A program made the position numbers and the translations under genes. DNA of 64,000 bases from Corynebacterium mucifaciens (GTDB lineage: Bacteria > Actinomycetota > Actinomycetes > Mycobacteriales > Mycobacteriaceae), in NCBI RefSeq assembly GCF_012396315.1, contig NZ_JAAXPF010000004.1, positions 124,001-188,000 on the forward strand, written 5' to 3'. Position 1 is the stretch's first letter. The number at the start of each line of letters is the position of its first letter. Under the pieces are notes generated by a model. It made no database searches. It was not told the origin of the DNA and saw nothing but the letters and a program-made list of their open reading frames with translations. Positions 37,722 to 45,790 of the stretch are shown piece after piece.

Positions 37722-39644
37722 ATGTGTGGCCTTCTTGCCCTGCTTTCCGCGGACGCAAACGCAGCCAAGTTCGTTGATCCGGTCGGGCACGCCCTGCCGT
37801 GCATGTACCACCGCGGCCCCGACGCCGCAGGCACCTGGAACGACGAAGACGCCGTCTTCGGCTTCAACCGCTTGGCCATCATCGACATCGAGCACTCCCA
37901 CCAGCCGCTTCGCTGGGGCCCCGCGGATAACCCGGAGCGCTACGCGCTGACGTTCAACGGTGAGATTTACAACTACGTCGAGCTGCACGAGGAACTTGCC
38001 GCTGCCGGCTACACCTTCAACACCGAAGGCGACGGGGAGCCGATTGTGGTGGGTTACCACCACTGGGGAGCCAATGTTGTCGAGCACCTGCGCGGCATGT
38101 TCGCCTTTGTCATCTGGGACACCGAGACCCGGACGATGTTCGCCGCCCGCGACCAGTTCGGCATCAAGCCGCTGTTCTACGCGACTACTGCCGCAGGCAC
38201 GGTTTTCGCCTCTGAGAAGAAGTCCATTCTGGAGATGGCACCAGCACTGGGTCTAGGCCTGGAACTTGATCGCCGGGCGATTGAGCACTACGTGGACCTG
38301 CAGTACGTGCCGGAGCCGGAGAGCCTCCACCGCGAGATCCGCCGCGTGGAGTCCGGGTGCACCGTGACCCTCAAGCCGGGCGGCGAGGTGCATTCCGACC
38401 GGTACTTCAAGCCGCACTTCACCCCTACCCCGGTTGTGAAGGGCCGAGAGCAGGACCTGTACGACCGGATCGCGCGTGCCCTCGAAAATTCGGTTGAAAA
38501 GCACATGCGCGCGGACGTCACCGTCGGGTCGTTCCTCTCCGGCGGCATCGACTCCACCGCAATTGCCACCCTGGCTAAGCGACACAACCCCAATTTGCTC
38601 ACGTTTACTACCGGCTTCGAGCGCGAAGGCTACTCCGAGGTCGACGTGGCCGCGGAGTCGGCCGAGGCGATCGGTGTCGAGCACATCGTGAAGATCGTGT
38701 CGCCGGAAGAGTACGCGGACGCCATCCCGAAGATCATGTGGTACTTGGACGACCCGGTGGCAGACCCGTCGCTGGTGCCGTTGTTCTTCGTTGCGCAGGA
38801 GGCCCGAAAGCACGTCAAGGTGGTGCTCTCCGGTGAAGGCGCGGACGAGCTCTTCGGCGGCTACACCATCTACAAGGAGCCGCTCTCCCTTGCTCCGTTT
38901 GAGAAGCTTCCGAGCGCACTGAACAAGGGGCTGAACCGCCTCAGCCGCGTCCTGCCAGACGGCGTGAAGGGCAAGAGCCTGCTGGAGCGAGGCACCACCT
39001 CGATCGAGGACCGCTACTACGGCAACGCTCGCTCCTTTAACTTCGGCCAGCTGCAGCGGGTGCTCCCGTGGGCGAAGCGCGAGTGGGACCACCGCGAAGT
39101 GACGGCACCGATCTACGCCGCTTCGACGGCGATGGACCCGGTCGCGCGCATGCAAAACCTCGACCTGTTCACCTGGATGCGAGGCGACATCCTGGTGAAG
39201 GCCGACAAGATGAACATGGCTAACTCGCTGGAGCTGCGCGTGCCGTTCTTGGACAAGGAGGTCTTCGAGGTCGCACAGACGATCCCGTACGACCAAAAGA
39301 TCGCAGGCGGAACCACCAAGTACGCGCTGCGCAAGGCCATGGAGCAGATCGTGCCCCCGCACGTCCTGCACCGCAAGAAGCTGGGTTTCCCGGTGCCGAT
39401 GCGCCACTGGCTGGCTGGCGACGAACTCTTCGGCTGGGCCCAGGACACGATCCGCGAGTCCCAGACCGACGACATCTTCGCCAAGGACCAGGTCCTGGAG
39501 ATGCTAAAAGAGCACCGCGACGGCGTGTCCGACCACTCCCGCCGCCTGTGGACGGTGCTTGCGTTTATGGTGTGGCACGGTATCTTCGTCGAGCACCGCA
39601 TCGACCCGCAGATTGAGCACAAGGACTACCCTGTTCAGCTGTAA
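37722..39644 (+). CDS. ltsA: Glutamine-dependent amidotransferase LtsA (AsnB-like)
   Basis: Asparagine synthase-like enzyme which in C. glutamicum amidates the mDAP of peptidoglycan precursors and gives lysozyme resistance. Cys2 is the glutaminase nucleophile (MCGLLAL), RGPD and NGEIYNY complete the N-terminal domain, and SGGIDSTAIA is the pyrophosphatase loop of the synthase domain. Start ATG 37722 with GGAGAGG upstream; an upstream extension would destroy Cys2. 640 aa. It may make free asparagine instead, but the gene context and length fit LtsA. Confidence 0.88.
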   Translation: MCGLLALLSADANAAKFVDPVGHALPCMYHRGPDAAGTWNDEDAVFGFNRLAIIDIEHSHQPLRWGPADNPERYALTFNGEIYNYVELHEELAAAGYTFNTEGDGEPIVVGYHHWGANVVEHLRGMFAFVIWDTETRTMFAARDQFGIKPLFYATTAAGTVFASEKKSILEMAPALGLGLELDRRAIEHYVDLQYVPEPESLHREIRRVESGCTVTLKPGGEVHSDRYFKPHFTPTPVVKGREQDLYDRIARALENSVEKHMRADVTVGSFLSGGIDSTAIATLAKRHNPNLLTFTTGFEREGYSEVDVAAESAEAIGVEHIVKIVSPEEYADAIPKIMWYLDDPVADPSLVPLFFVAQEARKHVKVVLSGEGADELFGGYTIYKEPLSLAPFEKLPSALNKGLNRLSRVLPDGVKGKSLLERGTTSIEDRYYGNARSFNFGQLQRVLPWAKREWDHREVTAPIYAASTAMDPVARMQNLDLFTWMRGDILVKADKMNMANSLELRVPFLDKEVFEVAQTIPYDQKIAGGTTKYALRKAMEQIVPPHVLHRKKLGFPVPMRHWLAGDELFGWAQDTIRESQTDDIFAKDQVLEMLKEHRDGVSDHSRRLWTVLAFMVWHGIFVEHRIDPQIEHKDYPVQL

Positions 39645-39646
39645 CC

Positions 39647-40294
39647 GTGCGTGGCCGCTCCCGGAAGACGCTCGCTCGTCGCCACAACATCGTGCTCGTC
39701 GCGGTCATGGCCGCGGCGATGCCGCTGATCGCGGCACTGACCGACCCGTGGCGCTCGCCCGCCTACAGCTGGGGCGTCGCCACGATCGTCTACCTGGTCC
39801 TGGTGTGGGGGCACATTTCGCGTCTCGACGCCTCCGGCACCGCGGCCTACGCCAGTTCCGAGGAGCCGTCGAAGATCTCGCGTGTGTTGCTGGTCAACCT
39901 GGCCACGCTTACGGCGCTCGCATCCGTCGGACTCCTCATGGTGGATGCCGCCGGGGCGAAGGGCCTTGAGGCGTGGGCGACCGGGCTGGCGGCTCTGGCA
40001 GTGGTCGCGGCGAGCTGGCTGCTCATCACCACGGTGTTCATCCTGCGCTACGCCGACGTCTACTACGCTCACTCTCCTGTTGGCGGCATGGAGTTCAACC
40101 AGGAGGAAGACCCCACGTACCTCGACTTTGCGTATGCGGGGTTCTCACTGGGGATGACCTATCAAATCTCGGACACGGCCATCACGCAATCGGAGATGCG
40201 CCGCGTCGCTCTGGTGCACAGCATCTACGCGTTCGTGTTCGGCATCGCCATCACCGCCACCAGCATCAACCTAGTGATGTCGCTGGGCAGCTAG
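39647..40294 (+). CDS. DUF1345 membrane protein
   Basis: Five- to six-segment membrane protein of unknown function. DUF1345 hallmarks are HNIVLVAVMAAAM near the start, the RYADVYYAH block and YLDFAYAGFSLGMTYQISD followed by MRRVALVHSIYAFVFG. GTG start at 39647, 2 bp after the ltsA stop, so cotranscribed. 215 aa. Confidence 0.85.
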   Translation: MRGRSRKTLARRHNIVLVAVMAAAMPLIAALTDPWRSPAYSWGVATIVYLVLVWGHISRLDASGTAAYASSEEPSKISRVLLVNLATLTALASVGLLMVDAAGAKGLEAWATGLAALAVVAASWLLITTVFILRYADVYYAHSPVGGMEFNQEEDPTYLDFAYAGFSLGMTYQISDTAITQSEMRRVALVHSIYAFVFGIAITATSINLVMSLGS

Positions 40295-40310
40295 TTCCTC
40301 CAGGCACGTG

Positions 40311-40347
40311 AAAGCACCCCCGGTCCTGGGCGGGCCGGAGGTGCTCT
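40311..40347. terminator. Bidirectional terminator between DUF1345 and hesB-like genes
   Basis: Hairpin with arms AGCACCCCCGGTCC and GGGCCGGAGGTGCT (40313-40326 and 40332-40345, one mismatch and one wobble) lies between two convergent stops. AAAG on one side and CTTC on the other make it weak but usable in either direction. Confidence 0.6.
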
Positions 40348-40368
40348 TCGTCGCTAAGCAGGCGGCGC

Positions 40369-40713
40369 TTAGTTGAAGCTGTCGCCGCAGGCGCAGGAGG
40401 AGCCTGCGTTCGGGTTGTCGATGGTGAAGCCCTGCTGCTCGATGGTGTCCGCGAAGTCGATGGTGGCGCCCATCAGGTACGGCACGCTCATCTTGTCCAC
40501 GACGAGACGCACGCCGCCGACCTCGTCGGCCTTATCGCCGTCCAGGTCACGGTCGTCGAAGTAGAGCTGGTAGCGCAGACCAGCGCAGCCGCCCGGCTGG
40601 ACCGCGATGCGCAGCGACAGGTCATTGCGCCCTTCCTGGTCAAGCAGGGCCTTCGCCTTCGCCGCGGCGGCCTCAGTGAGGTTTACACCGGTAGTAGAGG
40701 TAGGGGCAGTCAT
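40369..40713 (-). CDS. A-type iron-sulfur carrier protein (HesB/IscA/ErpA family)
   Basis: Delivers Fe-S clusters to apoproteins. The three conserved cysteines are in GGCAGLRY and near the C-terminus in CACG. 114 aa. ATG at 40713 with GGAGAC upstream. It lies near genes for QcrA and LipA, both Fe-S proteins, but has its own transcript, divergent from the DUF3043 gene. Confidence 0.92.
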   Translation of the reverse strand: MTAPTSTTGVNLTEAAAAKAKALLDQEGRNDLSLRIAVQPGGCAGLRYQLYFDDRDLDGDKADEVGGVRLVVDKMSVPYLMGATIDFADTIEQQGFTIDNPNAGSSCACGDSFN

Positions 40714-40866
40714 TGCAGTCTCCTTAGTGCGTCGACGTCAAGCTACGAGAAGCTCGTGGAGTTTCTCTACGGAGTGTGCGCCCATGCTACGCGCCACTCG
40801 TCGCACGTACTACAACCGGCCGGCCGACCGGGCTATTCCCCACGCGTCGGGAGGCCTTGTAGCCTT

Positions 40867-41601
40867 ATGAGCGTGAAACTTCCCTGGCAGAAAACCGAGC
40901 AGAGCACAGACGCGGCAACCACCGCGGGCTCGACGAGGGTCGAGCTGCCCGACACCCAGCACAGTGCAGAGGTAAAGACGGAGGCAAAAGCCGAGAATAA
41001 GCTGCCGAAAGGCTACACCCCGCCGAAGGGCCGCCCGACGCCGAAGCGCATCGACCAAGAGATCAAGCGCGGTGTGGTGCGCGACCCGAACGCCGCGACC
41101 CCGGCCCAGATGCGTCAGCGCGAAAAAGAGCTGAAGAAATCCATGTCCAAAGAGGAATGGAAGGCGCACAAGAAGAAGGTCCGCGAAGAAAACCGCGCGC
41201 GCAACCGCGAGATCCAGGCCCGCATCGACGCTGGCGACGAGCGCTACCTCACCGACCGCGACCGCGGCGAAGTCCGCGGGTTCGTGCGCGACTGGGTGGA
41301 CTCGAAGCGCTTCTTTAACAACTACGTCATGCCGGCGGCGCTTGTGTTGCTGGTGATCATGCTGATCGGCACATGGCTGCCGCGCGTGTCCGCCGTGCTG
41401 TCGCTGCTCAGCCTCCTGTTTATGCTCACCATCTTCATCGAGGGCTTCATCATCGGCAGCCGAGCCAACCGCGCTGTTCGAGAGAAGTTCCCTGAAGCGG
41501 ACACAGGCTTCGGCATCGGCATGTACGCCTTCTCCCGGGCAACCCAGCCGCGAAACTGGCGCACACCGAAGCCGCGCGTGGCCGTCGGCGCGAAGGTGTA
41601 A
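40867..41601 (+). CDS. DUF3043 membrane protein
   Basis: Actinobacterial protein of unknown function with a charged N-terminal half (KGYTPPKGRPTPKRIDQE, then Lys/Arg/Glu-rich helices) and two membrane segments (about 160-180 and 185-205). GYTPPKGRPTPKR is the family signature. Start ATG 40867 (MSVKLPWQ). 244 aa. It ends 3 bp before cobT. Confidence 0.87.
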   Translation: MSVKLPWQKTEQSTDAATTAGSTRVELPDTQHSAEVKTEAKAENKLPKGYTPPKGRPTPKRIDQEIKRGVVRDPNAATPAQMRQREKELKKSMSKEEWKAHKKKVREENRARNREIQARIDAGDERYLTDRDRGEVRGFVRDWVDSKRFFNNYVMPAALVLLVIMLIGTWLPRVSAVLSLLSLLFMLTIFIEGFIIGSRANRAVREKFPEADTGFGIGMYAFSRATQPRNWRTPKPRVAVGAKV

Positions 41602-41604
41602 TCC

Positions 41605-42591
41605 ATGGAGTTCCAGCCGGTTGAAGCGCCGAAGCAGTCGCACGCACACGCCGTCGCCGACGCGCTCGCGGGTTCCGTCAGCGGTCTCGCGCTGGGCAGG
41701 CTCGCCTCTCTCGCCGCGTGGATCGCTTCTGTCCAGGGCAAGGATGTGCCGGGGCCGTTTGTCCGCCCGCGTGCCGTGGTCGTTGCGGGCAACCACGGCG
41801 TCGCCGCGCGTGGCTTGTCCGCATGGGCCACCGACGCTGGAGCCACACAAGCGGAGGAACTGCGCGCTGGCGGCGGGCCTGCTCACGCCGCCGCGCGGTT
41901 AGCCGGGGCCAGCCTACGCTTTGTCGACGACTACCTCGATGCTCCCACTGGCGCCATCGACGTGGAGCCCGCAATCTCCCCCGAGGTGTGGGAGGCCGCA
42001 CTCGCGGCGGGAGCAGAGGTAGCCGATTCCGAGATCGACTCGGGGGCGGACTTGATCATCCCTGGCGACATTGGCGTGGGCAACACCACCGTCGTTGCCG
42101 CGGTGTACGGCACCTTCACCCGCACTGAGCCGGTCAAGGCCATCGGCCGCGGCTCCGGCATCAACGACAACGTGTGGAAGGTCAAAGCCGCCGCAGTGCG
42201 CGACGCCATGTTCCGTGTGCGCGGTTTCCGCGACGACACTGAGCGCGTGTGCGCGGAGCTGACCGGGCCGGACTTCGCGTTTTTGGTGGGCCTGATCGCC
42301 CGCGCGGCCGCCCGCCGAACGCCGGTGCTCATCGGCGAGGCCTACCCCGCTACCGCCGCCTACGTGGCCGAGCGCCTTGCGCCCGGAGTCAAAGCGTGGC
42401 TCATCGCTGGCCAAGTCACCGCGGAACCGGCGCATGTTGGCTGGCTTGAGGCACTTGACCTGAAGCCGGTGCTGGCGTTGGAGATGAAAACGGGCCAGGG
42501 CGCAGGTGCCCTGGCCGCGTTGCCCCAGCTCAACCTCGCCGCAGAACTCGCGGGCGAGGTGCTGGCCGAAGGGTCGTCGAGAAGCGTCTAG
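41605..42591 (+). CDS. cobT: CobT-like nicotinate-nucleotide:DMB phosphoribosyltransferase with altered active site
   Basis: CobT activates the lower-ligand base of cobalamin. The fold is recognisable (NHGVAARGLSAW, GVGNTTVVAAV, GRGSGINDN, AARRTPVLIGEAY). In Salmonella CobT the active-site glutamates E174 (GEMGIGNTT) and E317 (GEGTGA) are essential; here the matching positions are D155 (GDIGVGNTT) and Q298 (GQGAGA), and DHG is N63-HG. No cobU or cobS is adjacent. Either a lineage-specific active form, a different activity, or decay. 328 aa. It shares CTAG with the convergent ilvE stop. Confidence 0.8.
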   Translation: MEFQPVEAPKQSHAHAVADALAGSVSGLALGRLASLAAWIASVQGKDVPGPFVRPRAVVVAGNHGVAARGLSAWATDAGATQAEELRAGGGPAHAAARLAGASLRFVDDYLDAPTGAIDVEPAISPEVWEAALAAGAEVADSEIDSGADLIIPGDIGVGNTTVVAAVYGTFTRTEPVKAIGRGSGINDNVWKVKAAAVRDAMFRVRGFRDDTERVCAELTGPDFAFLVGLIARAAARRTPVLIGEAYPATAAYVAERLAPGVKAWLIAGQVTAEPAHVGWLEALDLKPVLALEMKTGQGAGALAALPQLNLAAELAGEVLAEGSSRSV

Positions 42592-43706
42592 CGCTCGCTG
42601 TCCCCGGGGACAAGTACGGTGTTCCAGCCGTGCGTGTCTTCCGCATCGCCGGTCTGAATGCCGCGGAGGCGCTCGCGCATGGCCATGGTGATCTCGCCGG
42701 CCTCGTTGCCGTTGATGGTGAATTCACCTTCGTTGGACTTCACCGTCCCCACCGGGGTGATCACGGCGGCGGTGCCGCACGCCATGGTCTCGGAGATGGT
42801 GCCGTCCTGCGCGCCGGTGCGCCACTCCTCCACCGTGATCTTGCGCTCCTCGGTGTCGTAGCCCAGATCCGCGGCGACCTGCAGCAGCGACTTGCGGGTG
42901 ATGCCCGGCAGCAGCGAACCAGACAGCTCAGGCGTGACAATTCGTGCGGTGTCGCCCGTGCCCTCGACAAACATGAGGTTCATGCCGCCCATTTCCTCGA
43001 TGTAGGTGCGCTCGATCGCGTCCAGCCACACCACCTGGTCGCAGCCCTTTTCCGCTGCCTGCTGTTGCGCGAGCAGGGACGCGGCGTAGTTGCCGGCGAA
43101 CTTCGCATCGCCGGTGCCGCCGGGGGCCGCGCGGACGTAGTCCTCAGAGATCCACACGCTCACCGGCTTCACGCCGCCGGTGAAATACGCGCCGGCGGGC
43201 GAGGCGATGATGTAGAAGGTGTAGCTCGAAGACGGCTTGACGCCGAGCGTTTTTTCCGTGCCGATCATGAACGGACGCAGGTACAACGACGCCTCGCCGC
43301 CCGCCTCCGGCACCCAGTCTTTATCAATCTCCACGATCTGGCGCACGGCCTCAAGGAACGTCTCCTCGGGCAGTTCCGGCATTGCCAGGCGACGCGCAGA
43401 GTGGTTCATGCGCTGCGCGTTTTGCTCCGGGCGAAAGGCGGTGATGCTGCCGTCGGTGTGGCGGTAGGCCTTTAGGCCCTCAAAGATGGCTTGGCCGTAG
43501 TGGAACACGTTGGAGGCTGGGTCCAGCGTTACCGGCTGGTACGCGCGCACCTGCGCGTTGTGCCAGCCCTCCCCTTCCGTCCAGTCGATGGAGACCATGT
43601 GGTCTGTGAACTGCTGGCCGAACGCCGGGTCTGCGAGAATCTCCTTGCGCTCGTCGTCTGGGGTGGGGTTATCGGTCGGGGCAATTGTGAACTCAATCTC
43701 AGCCAT
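42588..43706 (-). CDS. ilvE: Branched-chain amino acid aminotransferase IlvE
   Basis: PLP-dependent class IV aminotransferase for Leu, Ile and Val. HYGQAIFEGLKAYR, LYLRPFMIGTE, the catalytic lysine in GDAKFAGNYA, and GTAAVITPVG are all present. ATG at 43706; TACCCT (43719-43714) ends 7 nt upstream, so the mRNA is probably leaderless. A long in-frame N-terminal extension is antisense to pepA and rejected. 372 aa. Confidence 0.94.
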   Translation of the reverse strand: MAEIEFTIAPTDNPTPDDERKEILADPAFGQQFTDHMVSIDWTEGEGWHNAQVRAYQPVTLDPASNVFHYGQAIFEGLKAYRHTDGSITAFRPEQNAQRMNHSARRLAMPELPEETFLEAVRQIVEIDKDWVPEAGGEASLYLRPFMIGTEKTLGVKPSSSYTFYIIASPAGAYFTGGVKPVSVWISEDYVRAAPGGTGDAKFAGNYAASLLAQQQAAEKGCDQVVWLDAIERTYIEEMGGMNLMFVEGTGDTARIVTPELSGSLLPGITRKSLLQVAADLGYDTEERKITVEEWRTGAQDGTISETMACGTAAVITPVGTVKSNEGEFTINGNEAGEITMAMRERLRGIQTGDAEDTHGWNTVLVPGDSER

Positions 43707-43776
43707 AGGGCTTAGGGTACTCCCCGCTTGAGTACGCTCGGTGGGCGGAACTGCCCGCACGGTGAAAGGATTTCTC

Positions 43777-45261
43777 ATGGCGTTTGAACTCAGCCTCCCA
43801 GCACATGGCACCACGGTGCACACAAGCCCCGGCACGGCTGTCCCCGACGGGGCGGCACTGCTTGTCCCGGTGGCCAGCGGCGAGGACGGCATTGAGGTCC
43901 CGGTCACCGTGCTCGCCCCCTCGGGCCTGCTTGAGGCGCTGGTCGCCGTCGGCGCCAAGGGCGCTGCGGGCGAGGTCACGCGCCTGCTTATCGACGGCAG
44001 CCTGGTCATCGCGTTCGGCCTCGGCGATGCGTCGGACATTGACGACGAGGCCGTGCGACGCGCTGCGGGCGCTGCTGCGCGTGCGCTAAACAACGTGGAG
44101 CACGCAGCCGTGTCCACGGAGTTTGGCGTGGGCCCCGTGGTTCAAGGACTGCTGCTGGGCGCCTACGTCTACGCCGGCCTGAAGTCCACTGCCGATGTCC
44201 GCGGCGAAAACAGCGACGCTGAGACGCCGCAAACCACCGAGATCACCGTCATCGGCGCAGACCAGGCGGAGCACGACGCCGCGGTGATTGTGGCCGAGTC
44301 CGTGAACCTGGCCCGCGACCTAGTGAACACACCGGCGAACTACCTCTACCCGGAAAGCTACGCCGGCGTGATGAGAGAAGTCGCGCAATCTGCCGGGTTG
44401 GATATTGAGGTGCTGGACGAAGCGCAGCTGGAGCAGCAGGGCTTCGGCGGCATCTTGAGCGTCGGCCGCGGTTCCACCCGCCCGCCGCGCCTGGTGCACC
44501 TGACCTGGGCGCCCGCGGGCGCGCCCACGAAGGTGGCGCTGGTGGGCAAGGGCATCACTTTCGACACCGGCGGCATCTCGCTCAAGCCCGCTTCCGGTAT
44601 GGAGGACATGATCTCAGACATGGGCGGCTCCGCTGCGCAGCTGGCCGTCATTGCCGCAGCAGCCCGCCTCGAGCTGCCTGTACGCGTTGACGCCTGGCTG
44701 CCCCTAGCCGAGAACATGCCATCGGGCACCGCCACCCGCCCGGGCGACGTGATCACCCACTACGGCGGCATCACTAGCGAAGTCATCAACACCGACGCGG
44801 AGGGGCGCCTCGTGCTTGCCGACGCCATCGCGCGCGCCTGCGAGGATGCGCCGTCCTACCTCATCGAAACGGCCACGCTCACCGGGGCGCAACTCGTCGC
44901 TCTGGGCAAGCGCACCGCCGGCGTGATGGGCTCCGACGAGTTCCGCGATTTCATCGCGGAGTCCGGCCGCAACGTCGGCGAGCAGGCGTGGGCCATGCCG
45001 CTTCTGGAGGAGCAGGAAGAAGAGCTGACGTCCCCCATCGCTGACATCCGCAACACGCACAACGCAAGGACTGGCGGCATGCTCTTCGCGGGCCTGTACC
45101 TGTCCCGTTTCGTGCCCGAGGATATCGAGTGGGCGCACATCGACGTGGCCGGGCCAGCGTGGAACGGCGGCAGCCCGCACGGCTACACCCCGAAGCGGGC
45201 CACTGGCGCGCCTGTGCGCACCATCGTCGAGGCGCTGACGCGTCTCGCGAAGACGCAGTAG
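43777..45261 (+). CDS. pepA: Leucyl aminopeptidase PepA (M17)
   Basis: Di-metal cytosolic aminopeptidase. VGKGITFDTGGISLKPASGMEDM holds catalytic Lys and metal Asp residues, NTDAEGRLVLADA the metal-binding signature, and MSDMGGSA-type DMGGSAAQ the second Asp. N-terminal 170 residues are the variable M17 domain. ATG at 43777 with GAAAGGA upstream; TACGCT (43733-43738) may be the -10. 494 aa. Confidence 0.94.
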   Translation: MAFELSLPAHGTTVHTSPGTAVPDGAALLVPVASGEDGIEVPVTVLAPSGLLEALVAVGAKGAAGEVTRLLIDGSLVIAFGLGDASDIDDEAVRRAAGAAARALNNVEHAAVSTEFGVGPVVQGLLLGAYVYAGLKSTADVRGENSDAETPQTTEITVIGADQAEHDAAVIVAESVNLARDLVNTPANYLYPESYAGVMREVAQSAGLDIEVLDEAQLEQQGFGGILSVGRGSTRPPRLVHLTWAPAGAPTKVALVGKGITFDTGGISLKPASGMEDMISDMGGSAAQLAVIAAAARLELPVRVDAWLPLAENMPSGTATRPGDVITHYGGITSEVINTDAEGRLVLADAIARACEDAPSYLIETATLTGAQLVALGKRTAGVMGSDEFRDFIAESGRNVGEQAWAMPLLEEQEEELTSPIADIRNTHNARTGGMLFAGLYLSRFVPEDIEWAHIDVAGPAWNGGSPHGYTPKRATGAPVRTIVEALTRLAKTQ

Positions 45262-45271
45262 CGCACGCTCG

Positions 45272-45679
45272 CTAGCTATACGGGTTTTCGCCGCGCTCGA
45301 ACTTCGCGCGGCGCCGCCGTTGCTCCTCCCGCTTGCGCAGGATGCGCTCTTGCTCGATCTTCCTGCGCATGCGATCTGGATAGCCGGTCTCTTCAACGTC
45401 GTACAGGGTGATACCCAGCATCTTCGCCACGTGGTCGACGCCCTTGGGTCCGCCGATGCGACGGCGCGTGTAGTTGCCCTGCTCGTCGACCAGCACGACG
45501 GACATTTCGTTGACCATGGTCTCCGGCTCGACGAACCCCTCCACGTAGGCGCGCCCCGCAACCCACTCGCGCAAGTACTGCGCATCCTCGGCGCGGGCCG
45601 TTTGTCCCGGCGCGCGGGGCGGTCTGAACGCCACAGCCTTCTTGCCTCTGCCGAACAGGTTGAACACGCTCCACATCAT
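45272..45679 (-). CDS. Conserved-looking protein of unknown function
   Basis: I do not recognise this protein. It is basic, with a middle containing EDAQYLREWVAGRAYVEGFVEPETM and VLVDEQGNYTRRRIGGP, and a long basic helix at the end (KIEQERILRKREEQRRRRAKF). Start chosen at the first of two ATGs; a GTG three codons upstream is possible. 135 aa. It sits between pepA (convergent, 10 bp) and aceF (divergent), a place where relatives also have a small hypothetical gene. Confidence 0.65.
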   Translation of the reverse strand: MMWSVFNLFGRGKKAVAFRPPRAPGQTARAEDAQYLREWVAGRAYVEGFVEPETMVNEMSVVLVDEQGNYTRRRIGGPKGVDHVAKMLGITLYDVEETGYPDRMRRKIEQERILRKREEQRRRRAKFERGENPYS

Positions 45680-45790
45680 ACGGTGCACCCGGGGCAGAAA
45701 AGGTCACCCCTTGGGCAACGGACGGTGCATGTTCCGGGTACGCTTTGTGCCTGAATAGCTTCCAACGTTTCGATGAGGAGACTTTACAAA

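Noticed and set aside
39635..40072. 145-aa minus-strand ORF opposite the DUF1345 gene
   Set aside because: Shadow ORF; the plus-strand frame has family motifs and follows ltsA by 2 bp.
43707..44117. N-terminal extension of ilvE
   Set aside because: Lies antisense to pepA and its promoter; a leaderless promoter abuts ATG 43706.
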